Assembly (NCBI RefSeq): GCF_007754155.1
Contig: NZ_CP037423.1
Span: forward strand, 6,320,567-6,384,566
Direction of reading: 5' to 3'
Length of the DNA: 64,000 nucleotides
From: Stieleria neptunia
GTDB taxonomy: Bacteria; Planctomycetota; Planctomycetia; Pirellulales; Pirellulaceae
Positions 51,301 to 63,300 of the stretch are shown here, in pieces (the stretch's first letter is position 1; every line of letters begins with the position of its first letter). The notes under the pieces were generated by a model. That model made no database searches, was not told where the DNA came from, and saw only the letters and a list, made by a program, of their open reading frames with translations. A program made the translations under genes and the position numbers.

Positions 51301-54300
51301 AGTGATCGTCGGTGCCTTCAGCGTCGCTGCGATCAATCGAGGCTTCAGCGGGAATAACCCCTGCTGGATTTCTGCCTCGCTGACGCGGACGCGATTCGTT
51401 TCCAGCAACACCAAACCTTCCGGCTGGGCTGCGTGGTATTTCATGTCATAGTCAAACTCGGCTACCACCGGCAGGAACATGTCACCGAACGGGCCGGCCG
51501 AAGCATAGAACCGTTTCTCCGGATCGCCCGCATCGGGACCGGTCGCTTGATCAAAGCTGACCACTCCCGGGAACCGTTGTGCCGAATAGTCGTTGTATTG
51601 CTTTTCACGGATTTGAATATCGCTTCGCAGGGCCAAGTATCCCGACAAATCCGGTGCGGTCATCGCGTAGGCGGCTACCGGGCTGGGTTTGAAGATTGCC
51701 GACGAACCGTTGTTCCAGGTACGCGCCCCGACGCCGATGTTCGGAGGACTGGTTGTGCGCGCGATCCCGTCGGCACCGACAACCATTGAATCGACGTAAC
51801 GCCAACTCTGTTCCACAACACCGCCTTCCAAAACGACATCGACCGGTTGCATCAGGAAAAACTCGTCGCCCGGTGAAGCCGTCGGCGGAGCGGGGATCGC
51901 CAAGCTGAGCGGCAGATCGGTCGCCACTTCGTCGCCGGTGATCGTTACCCCCGCAGCAAACTTGAATCCACCGGGAACGGAATACGGAAGATCGCCTTCC
52001 TGGACCCGCTGAACCGAAAAGTCTCTCGCAGCATCCACGGCACTGGCGGGAACGCCGACCACGACTCCGGTGCCGTCGGATACCAAGCCGCCGTCGGCAC
52101 CGATCGAAACCGTACCGGTTGCCGCCGAGGCAACTAAGATGTCGATGACCGTTGCCCGTCCGCCGTTGATGACGGTCACCCGCGTCGTGCCTTCACTGAC
52201 GGCGACCAGGTTTCCTTCGGCGTCAACCGACACAACGGAGGCGTTCTCGGGAACGTAAACGGTGCCCGTGACCGAGGGTGAGATGTCGATAATATCATCG
52301 AGCAAACGTTCACGAACGACGATCTCTCTCGCTTCGCCTGCGGTCATCGCATAACTGGTCGGGAACACTTCAACCAATCGCTCGGCACGCGCCCCCACTT
52401 CAACCGCCAAAGCCGCCGCTAACCCGGCAGCGGTCACCGTTATGACGCCGGTTCCTGCGATGCCGGCGGTAACGAGTCCGCGGTCGGTCACCCAAGCGAC
52501 GTCGCCGGCGGTGCTGCTAAACGATGCTTCGCCCGGCAACAATTCGACCACCGAACCGTCGGGTCGGATCCCTTGGACGCTGATCAGGGCGACATCGCCG
52601 GGAGACATGAGTCGTTCGCGCGAGCCGATTTCCAATTTGACAAAGCCGGCAGCCACGGCCGACGTTGACATAGAGGTCGCGGCTGAAGAAAGAATTCCAT
52701 CATTGGCGGCGACGTCAATGCTTCCGGTTTGACCGATGGATCCGGTGGAACTGACCACCGCCAATCCGCCGCCCAGGTTGCGAACATCAACTCCGGCGAC
52801 GGACGAAGCTACAGCGAACAACGGATCATTCTCAGGATCAGAACTGAACGCCGTTAAATCAAGCGGCACCGATTGCCCGTTTCGAATTTCGATCGGCAAG
52901 GCGGGTAACACGATGACGGGCGCTTGGTTGGCGATCCATCCGAATGCACTTTCCAGTGCCGAACGATCCAGCGCGTCGACATCGCCGTCACGGTCCGCGT
53001 CGGCGGATTCCAAATAGTTCGCGTCGGTACGAATCGATCCGAACGCGGCAGTCAAAAGAGTCTGGTCCAACCCGTCAACTTGTCGGTCGCCGTTCAGGTC
53101 TCCTGCGGCATACAGATTAACGGTGTACGCTGCCGACGCCGCACCTGAAATCAACAAGGAATAGGTGCCGGGATCCTGGATGCTGTAGGTGCGAACGGCT
53201 CGCGAACCATTGTCCACCGAAGTGCCGGCCACTAAGTCGACGATCTGGCCCACCGCACCATCGACATCCACGCCGATCGTAATCGCACCGCTGGGACTGC
53301 TGCGAAGTTCGCCTGCGGTGATCGTGAACGCGTAGGTGTCGTCCCCGCTTCCCAGCGTGCCCGTGATCGGGACGGACAGCATTTGCCGCGTGCCGCCGAG
53401 GTGCGGTTGAATCGTCGCGACCGAATCGACCGCGCCGTCGACGTCGTACGTGATCGACTGACCGGCGCCCGACTTCGGACTGATCGTCGTCAGCCTGGAA
53501 CTCGTGTCATATCCATAGAACGTCCGGTCGCCCGTCGACGCATCGATCACGATCGCCAGGCGGCCTTGATCATCGTAGCGATAAACAAACTGCTCACCCG
53601 TCGGCCCGACCAGTTCGCTGATCCGCCCGTCGCTGTCGCGAACAATCGTCAACCGCTCCCCGCTGGGCGCGACAATCCCGCTGTCGGTCACCCGCAGCGA
53701 CACACTGCCATCGGCCGCCGTGATCCGCCCCAGCAAAAAGGTGTCCGACACCTTTTTGGCAGAATAGGCAAACTGTGTGCCGCTGGGGGAGGTGAGGGTG
53801 AAGACGGTGTCGCCGGCGGGGACGAGCGTTGGGCTGTAGGGAAGACCGCTGCCGACCACGTAGTAACCCGAACCCGCTTGGCGCAGGTTGGCGTTGAAGC
53901 TTTCCAGCGTCCAATCGACTCCCGCGTCGGCTTGCCAGGCGGGTGCGAAGGTGGTGATGCTGCCTGACGAGGTCTCCATCGGCGCGAAACTGAATCCGAC
54001 GCGTTGTCCATCGGGTAGCGTCAAGTAGACCCGCGCGTCATCGGTCATCGCCGCAAATGCGTCATCGGAATCGCCCCCCAAGTCGAGCGACAATCGCGGA
54101 TCGAGCAGCGGCAGCGTCCAACGGGTGCCGAACGCGGAATCTTCATCTGAAATCGTCAACGAATCGTGAACCCGCGTGATCGGAACGCTGATCCCGCCGA
54201 GCGTCACTGACAGATCGGTCGCCGATTCAAACAGCGATCCCGATTTATCGCTGGAGTTGATTTCGATGTCATGATTGAACGTCGAAGTCAATCCACCGAA

Positions 54301-57300
54301 ATCACTGGCCGTGACTCGCAAGGTGTAAAAACCGTTGGCGAATTTTGCGGGATCCAGTTCCACGTTTTGTGTGATGCTGGTCGTGCCCGCACCGATCAAT
54401 CGCGCCGCCCCGCCGCCTCGCGGCACAAGTTCGATGCGGTAGTCGGCCAGTCCCGTGTCGGAGATGCTGACGATCAGATCCCGCGGCTCGGTGAACACCG
54501 GCGGCGCCAATTGCAGCACTTCGATCACCGGAGCGGCGAAGTCGCTCGGGTCGCGCACATAGACCGGTTTGGTGATCGTCGTCGTGCGGCCTTCGGCATC
54601 GGTCACCACCGCCGTTGCCGTGAAGCGTCCCGGCGCGTCGGCGACGAACGTTCCGCGTCCGAGCGAGTCGAGCACAACCGGTGTGCCGTCGATGGACAAC
54701 GTGGTGCTGGTTAGTTCGACATCGCTATCGGCGATCGGCTCGATCGTGATCGGTTGCCCCGGCGTGGCCGGGAAACTGGGCGTGGTGATGACTTGCACCT
54801 TGGGACCGGCCGGCTCCAACGAGGCGACGATCGTCAGCGGACGAACCGTTGACGTTTCTCCGTCGTCCGCCGTCAATCGCACCGTGAACGTGCCGGCTTG
54901 GAAACTGGCCGCGGTCCAGCGGATCACGTCATCGGCATCCAGCGTCGCACCGGCGGGCAAGTCGTTGGCGGCGAGCGTGATCGTGTCGCCATCCGGATCG
55001 GTCGCGGTGATCGGTATTTCAAGCAAGGTTCCGATCTGGGCGTTGCGCAACTGGGGAGCGTCGATCGTCGGAGCCCGATTCGTTCCAGACACGGTGACGG
55101 AAACGTCGACGGAGTCTTTCGCGCCGGACGGATCCGTCACGCTGAACGGGAACGTGTAGTTGCCGGCGGAATCGAAGTCGACGTCCCAAATCACCGTCCG
55201 GCCGGCTGGATCGAAATTGAATCCGTCGGGTGCCGCACCGTCAAAGCTGTAGATCAGCGTCTCGCCGTCGGGATCGCCCGCCGAAAGCGTGAACACCAAT
55301 TGATCGCCTTCGCGGGTGAACAACCGCGGCAACGTACTGAGCGTCGGTGCCTGATTGGTATTGGTCACCGTCACCAGAACGTCTTCGCTGCGCGATCCCG
55401 CGCCGTCGCTGGCGGTGATGCGAATCCGATAGGTCCCCGCCTGGGTTTGGCTGGGCGTCCAGCGAAATTGCCCCGACTGGCCGTCAAACGTCGCGCCGCC
55501 GGGCAACTGTCCCACCACGCCGCCGACGGCCAATCCGGCTTTGAAGAACACCGGGTCGTTGTTGGGGTCTGACGCCGATGCGGTGAGTTGCAACGTCTGG
55601 CCTTCGGCGATCGTTTGTTGTCCGATCGGATCCAAGTTTGGGCGGATGTTGTTGTCGCGGACGTTCAGCGTGATCGTCCGCGTGTCGGATAGCTTCAGCG
55701 CGTCGTCGCCGTTGCCGCTGTCGGTGACCGTAAACGAGATCGTATGCGTCCCATTGTCGGCGGCCGTCGGTGTCCAGTTGAATTGGTGTCGTCCGTACAC
55801 ACCGGTATCGATCAATGACGCTCCGGCCGGCAATCCGGTCGCGGTGACGGTCAAGTCATCTTGATCGTCGTCGCTGATCAGCAGATCGATCAAGAACTGG
55901 CTATCGACCAGCGCGACGGAGTCGAAGAACGGAGTGAATCTCGGCGGCTCGTTGGGGCTGGTAATTTGCAGCGTAAACTCGACGGTCGATTTCAGAGGCA
56001 GCGGTCCGGTGGTTTCGGTGGCCGTCACCGCAACCAAGATGTCATCTCGATCACCAGGCTGCGGCGCAAGCGACAACACTCCGGTTCCGTCTCCGTTGTC
56101 GGTGAACGTCGCAAAGTCGGGCAATTGCGTGGCGCCGCTGAACGTGACTCCAAGTGCCAGCGGGGCACCTTCGAAGTCGCTGGCGGAAATTGGTATGTCC
56201 AGCGTCTGACCAACCGCCACGGACTGCGCAGCCACATCGACGATTTGCGGCGGGAAGTTTGCGTCGGCAACGGTCAAGGACAGCGTGACCGTATCGGTCG
56301 TCGGCACACCGGTCCCATCGCCATCGTCGCTGGCCTGGAACGTGATGTCGTATTGACCGGAATCATTAAAGCCCGGTGTCCAAGTCAATAACTGCGTGGT
56401 GTCGTCATAGCTTGCCCCGGCGGGCAATCCCGTCACGACGTAGGTCAGATCGGGAATGAAGCTTCCATAGTCAACGAAGAAGTCTTCCGTGTTGGCCGAC
56501 GGGGTCACTGGCGCGACGGGGAATTCGGGGTCAAACGCCGCGACTCGCAACTGAAACGATTGGCCTTCAAAAATTTCAAAGGGATCCATCGCGGGGAATT
56601 GAACCGGACCGTTCAGATTATTGACCGTCAGTACGGTTTGCGTTTCGGCCAGGACGGTACCATCATCCACATACAGGTTCAGCTCATAAACGCCGTGTTG
56701 ATCAAACCCCGGCGTCCATTCGAAGATCCCGGTATTGGGATCCAAAAACGCCCCGGGCGGCAAGTTCGGCGAGAGGTAGCGCAGTTCGTCCCCATCGGCA
56801 TCGTCAGCGAACACGGTGAACGTGATTTCGTCGCCTTCATTGATCGTCCGCGACGCAACCGGTGCCACCGTCGGCGCGACGTTGTTGTTGGCGATGACGA
56901 CTTGGAACGACACACTGGTTTCGACGAATCCGTCGCTGGTGATCAAGGTCACGTCGTCATAGACACCCGCTTGATCACCCTCGGGGCGCCAACGCAGGGC
57001 CTGGCCGAAGGGATCGAAAACGGCCCCCGGCGGTAAGTTGTCGGCAAAGTAGAACAGGTCGTCTCCGTCGGGATCAAATCCGCTGACGGGGACTTCGATC
57101 AAGTCGCCTTCGGTGGCAAAGACATCTGCAACCGGTGCGATGACGGGCGCGCGGTTGGCGCCCGTCACGTCCACGATCCAGGTCTGGCGTTTGTAAGCCC
57201 CCCTCGCGTCGTAGGCTCGCAATTCGAACTCGGCTTTCGGCGCTGCGTCGCGGCCCGGATTCCAATCGACAACCCCGGTGTTCGGATCAATGGTGGCACC

Positions 57301-60300
57301 TTTCGGTCCGCCGGCCAAGACGTAGGTGATCGTTGCACCGTCCGGGTCGTCCGCCTCGGCGACGTACTCGTACGGCGTCTGGGCGGTCGCCGCCAAGGCG
57401 GGTGCCGAAGCGAAGATGGGCAGCTGGTTCGGCGGCAACGTGGCGAGGATCCGCGGGTTGAAATTCAGGTCCAACAAATTCGGGTTCGCGATCGTGACGG
57501 TGTGCCACTGGGAATTCGAATGGGCCCCGAGCACGGTTCCGTCCGCCAAGACTTGATAGCCATTGGCGCCGGCGGGTTGGTCGTCGTGGTCAAAAAAGAC
57601 GACGGTATTGTCACCGAGATCATCGAAGACCACATTGATCGGACCGGCAATATCAAAATCGGCCGAATTGGAAACCATCACGTCAAACAACAACGTGCCG
57701 TCGGCGCGGTTGATGCGGGTGTTGGAATACGAGACGCGCGTCGAAATTGAAACGTCTTCGAACACGCGGAAGGTGGTGGTGAAACCGCTGCCCCCGATCG
57801 GGATGCCCTGTTCACTTTCCACCGTCGACGACACCGTCAACTCGTATTCAGCCGGCGAGAGCGTTTCAAACAGCAACTGTGACGATCGTGTCGCCTTGTC
57901 GTAGCGGACCGCGCCGATGTTGACGGTCTCCCCCGTCTCGTTGTTCCTGAGCGTGTAGTTGGCAGGATTGTTGCCGCCGGCCGGATCGGAAACGTTGTTG
58001 GTCAGTGCGACATCGAACACCAACTCGGCTCGATTCATGCCGTCGCCGATCCTTGTTTCGATCACACGGGGAGCCGCGACGGTAAAGAACACGTCGACTT
58101 GATTGCCCCGCGTGACCAAGAATCGTCCGTCGCTGATCGGCTGGATTCCCTCGACACGTCCGCGGCCACCGGTGGCGATTTTGGTTTGCCGCAGCGACAG
58201 TGGGTCGAGCACGGTGACGCTGCCTTCGGTTTCATGGCCGACCAGCAACGCCCCTTCCAGGATCGATCCCACGGGACCAAACGCGATCGATTCGGCGCCG
58301 CCGCTGACCGTTGCGATGCGTTCGGCGCGACCGCGGAAATCAAATCGCAACACCTCGCCGCCTTCGGGCCAGGCTGTGCCGTACAGTGTCCCGTCGGCGG
58401 CAACGGCCAACGAATCGACGCGGATTTCGCTAAACGGCGTCAACTTGCGGGTCGCCGTGTCGAACCGGCTGATCCCACCGGTGGTCGAAACATAGAGTGC
58501 CGTTTCACCGGGGATCGCCGCGATCCCCAACGCAATCCCCGCCCCGATCCGATCCAGCACCGCACCGGTATTGGGATCCAATTGCAACAGCCCTTCGCCA
58601 CCGGTCGACGCCCACAGCTGTCCCGACGCATCAAACACCAGTTCATAAATCGGCGTGGTCGTGGGATAGGCTTCCAGCCTGTCGAGCGCGTTGGATGACA
58701 GGCTAGAAGCCTGTCCCACTTTATACAACTCATTCCTGCCGGCACCGCCGGACAGATAAATCGTCCCATCGGGTCCGACCGCCATCGCCAGTGCCCCGAT
58801 CCCCGCACCGCTTTCGTCAGGGATCGTCGCAAAACGTTCCGCCGCCAACGGGCGAATCACCCGAGTGAATTTGCTCGGTTGCGTCGCACTGGTCTGGGAA
58901 GGGATTCCGAAGGCGGCTTCGGCGAACAAGCGATCGGCGACGGTCCCCGGGCGGGCCTCCGCTTTGGGGATCACCACCGGCTGGATCACACTGACCGACG
59001 GGGCGCTGCCGAGATTGATTTCCGGCACCAGTCGTGGCACGCGCACGCCTTGGGCGACGGGCTCGACATTGCCGGCGTGGTCAATCGCGCGGACCAGGAA
59101 CAACGGTTGCTCACCGGATTCTGCTTGGTACAGATACGACGTCAGATCGGTCCGATACAACACGCTGCGATAGCGCGTGCCGCCGTTACGCGAGACCAGC
59201 AACGAATACGCCGCGACACCGCTTCCTCCGGCGTCGTCGGTCGCGGTCCAGGAGACTTCGAATTGATTTCCGCCGATTGCGGTCGTGGTGACGGTGCTGG
59301 TCGGCGCGAAGGCATCTAGCGTCGCCAATGAGACCCGGCTATCGACTTCGGCTCCGCCATCGATGATCGACCGAGCCGTCATTTGGATCTCGTCGCCGGT
59401 TGCCAGCGGATCATCATCGCCCGCCGCAACCACGTTATTGGCTGCCGCCCAGAAACCGACGGTCACCTGCTCGCCCGGCTGCAACAGACCGATGGCCGGG
59501 TCGACCGGTGGCAATCCGTCGCGACCATCGATCGCGCGTAGCAGGTACGACGCGACGCGGGTATTCGCATCCACACCGGCGGTGACTTGCAAGACGTAGC
59601 CGTCGGTATCGGTCAAATCAAATTCACCGACAAAATTCGGTCGTCCCGCGGGAAGCGAAATCGATCGGCCACCGAGTTGGATGTCCGCGACTTGGAAGCT
59701 GCGTTCGTCGAGCGTGTCATCGAGCGGAACCAGGATTCGGATTTCGCGTGCCGCGTCCACCGCTTCGCCGTCATAGCTCGTGCGAACGGTGTACGGCAGC
59801 GGCGTCGCAACCGGAACAAAATTTTCGTCTCCATAGCCGGTCGGTCCGGTCAACGACGTCGAATCGCCGAGTTGATTGCCAAGGTCATCGAGGTCAAAGG
59901 CGATTTCATCGGCAATCTCACCAAATTCAAACAACGGCGGGGGGCCGGCGCGCAGCGTGAACGTGACAAACGAGGTGGGGCTGGAAAGTCCACGATCAAA
60001 GTCATCGAAATCGGCGACATCCCCGCCCCCCGTCACGTCGGGCGTGTGACCGTAGAACTCGCGGATCAATTCGACAAACGCAGTCAGATTGTCACTCGCC
60101 GACGCCAGCGAAACGCCGGCCTCGTCGACGATTCCCGATCCCGTTTCACCGCCCATCAAGCCACCGATCACGCTGAAGAACGCGTTGATGTTCTGTGCCT
60201 GGCCGTCCGCGATCGGCGGCATGTCTTCGTCGCGCAGCAGTCCGCTATCGAGCAAGGCTTGCAGGTACAGGTCCGAAAAGGAATCCGCATCGCGAGCGAC

Positions 60301-63300
60301 CGCAACCAGCGCCGACTGAGCCTTGCCCAAGAACGAAGTCGGATCCTCAATGTTGGCTGCCAAGATCGCGTCACGCAACTTCGCCGCTTCGTCTCGTTGA
60401 TAGTCCAAGTATTCGGCCGACGTCATCGGCGTCGCCGCGGCTGCGACGTAGAAGTCGAATCCCAGATCCTCCAATTCGAACGGGCTGAGTTCTTTCAGAA
60501 AATTCGGATCGGTTTCCAAGATTTCGCGCAAACCCGGATAGATCGTCACCGCCGAACCGACTTCCGTCACCCCTTGGTTGGGCAGATCGATTGCAACGCC
60601 GCGGGCGGTCAACACGCCGGCAAGATTCAAGTCCGGCTCGACACTGGCAAAATCGAACGTGCTGATCGAATCGAACAGCGGGGCAACGGTCGACGCATCG
60701 CCTCGCAAGCCACTGGCGAATTCGATCGCCGGTCCGGGGATCAGATCGGGGCGACGGTTGGGCGCATTGGGGAACGCGTATTCCAGCAACGTGTAAGGCG
60801 TGTCGACATTGGCCAGATTTTGAACTGCAAATCCATAGGCACCGGTGGCGCCCAGGTCGATTTGGCTGGGTCCACCGACGCCGACGTTCACCGCCAAAGG
60901 ATCCGCGGATTCGACTTGAAAACGATACGGATCGACCGCCAACCGCCCGTCGGGGTGCAAGACTTGGATGTCGTACAACCCGCGGGGTGCATCGCGAAGA
61001 TCGAACACAGCAACGATCTTGGTGGCGTCGATTCGCGAAACCGAAACCGGCGCCAACTCGGCCAACGTCGGTCGTACCAGCCGCACCGCCGCTTGCTCGG
61101 GGAACTCGGCTCCGCGAATCGTCACCGTCACGTAGCGATCGTCGCCGCCCGAATCCGGTGTCACATCGGTGATGCCAAACGGAATCCGAGTGGCGTTCAC
61201 GGTCACGGGGTATTCCGAACGGGCGCGGGGATCGTTTTCTTCGACATCGATCCGAACGCCGCCGCGCGCGAGCACGAAATAGCGGCCGCCGAGAGTTTCG
61301 GGAATGATCATCGACTGATCGGCCGACAGATAACCTTCGTAGGCGGCATCGAAATCAAACGGCGAAGGCAGCCGTTCGTGGGCCGCGTACAATTCGTGCC
61401 GTCCGGTGTCGGTGGTGCTGTCCAAATCGACTCGTATTGTCTGTCCCGGCGTCATGTCGAGCTGGAACAACCGACTGACACCGACCGCCAATTGGTCTTC
61501 CAGCGGGATATCCAATCGCAGCAGCGGCACCGTGATGTTGACCTCGTCGGCCGATGCCGAAGCGTTGTTGCGATTATTTTCTCCCTCGACGACGTCATCA
61601 AAAATGTCGGTGCGAACGATGATCCGATAGCCGTCCGGCAGGACAACGGGGACTTCGAAATCGAGCGACGCCGAATAAGAATCACCCGGTTGCAACGTGC
61701 GGGCAGAAAAAGGTTCCACACGGCCGAGGAAACGATCGCCGATGTCCCACACGCTGTCGGCGGACAGATAAACCGAGTCGGCAATACGAGCTTGAGCCTT
61801 TTCGTCACCACGGTTTTCGACGGTCCAAGAAACCGACAACACGTCACCGACGCTGCCCGAGGTCGGCGCGGAAATGTCGATCACCTGCAAATCCGACGGC
61901 GGCGGCTGGACGATCAAGATCGGCGTTGCCGCGACGGTAATGTTGTTGTCTTCGTTTGTTTCGATGACCTCGCCGTCGGGATGGTACGCATTGGGAAAGT
62001 CGGTCGCAACGATGATGAAGTAGTCGCCGGTGATCCCACGTGGCAGCCAAGCGGTCTCGGTGATCGTGCCGGTCTGTCCCGATGCCAAAGCGTCGAAACG
62101 GCGAATCTGTGTGACGTAGTGGTCGCTTGACACATCGAGCAATCGGTCTCGCGACAGATACACGCGATCAACGAACGGCACTTGCGAATCCGGGATCACG
62201 CCCCCGTCGTTCGTGTATGTGTAGGTGAATGTGAAATCGTTGCCGACCTCCACCACGTTGGACGACGGATCGGAGGGATTGACGAAATCGACGGAATCGA
62301 CCACTAAATCCGGCGCCGGAACAAATTGCACGTCCAACTGCACCGAAGCCTGATTGTCGCCTTCGTCGTTGAATTCCAAAACTTCGTCACTGACGCCGCG
62401 CAGTCGCGGCCAGCCCTCGGCGATCGGATAGGGCAACGAGTACAACGCGGCGCTTCGATCAGCGAAGGTGGCATCGGTTTGGGCAATCAAGTGGAACTCG
62501 CCACCGATATTGTTCGGCACGCGGACTTGCAGCGCCACAGCATAGCTCTCGCCGATCTCCAGCACTTCGTCACGTTGCGCCCCGCCCAGTTCGATGTCAT
62601 ACGCATCGGTCGAGGTGTCGGTCGACAGGAACACGCGATCGGCCCACTTGTCGACGCGCGTCGCCCGAGTCCCTTCGTTGGTGACCGTAAACGAGACGTC
62701 TAACAGTGACCCACTGTCGGGACTGGTGGGAACGCCCGACAAATTGGAAATCACAAGATTGGGTTCGGCGTACTCGATCGCGATGATCTGCGATGACGCA
62801 AAGTTGTCTGACTTTTGTCCGGCTTCCCAGGTCTTGTCGACAAAAGACTTCGGCCAATTCGGGAAACTGCTCTTTCCGAACGCGGTCAAGACGGGTTTGC
62901 CACGGGACAGTCCGACGTTGGCAAAGACGTGGGCGTACCAGTTACCGCTGCTGCCCGGCGGTGACGAAACGACCATGCTGGTGTTGTACGAACCATCGAC
63001 TTCGATCGGAGCGTTCAACACCTTTACCGGTGATCCGACCAACAGTGCGCGACTGGCGTCGAACACGGGGTCTTTGGATAGATAAACGTATTGCCTGATC
63101 GATTGCGTCACTTCGTTGGTCGCAAAGTCACCGGCATTGCGAACGGTCCAAGAAACGGTGATCGGTTCGCCGGATTTGCTGGTCGGCGTTGCGGTGACGT
63201 TCTCGACCACCAAATTCGCGATCGCATCGACCACCTCGGCCGCGACCGACCCGACGTTGTTGTCGGTAAAGGGGCCTTCGTATACTTGGACCAGCGTGTT

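Noticed and set aside
59587..62130. 847-codon plus-strand frame opposite the giant gene
   Set aside because: It is antisense to continuous CARDB/Ig-like coding sequence. Its product is Arg/Gln/Asp-rich with no domain pattern, a typical shadow of GC-biased codons.
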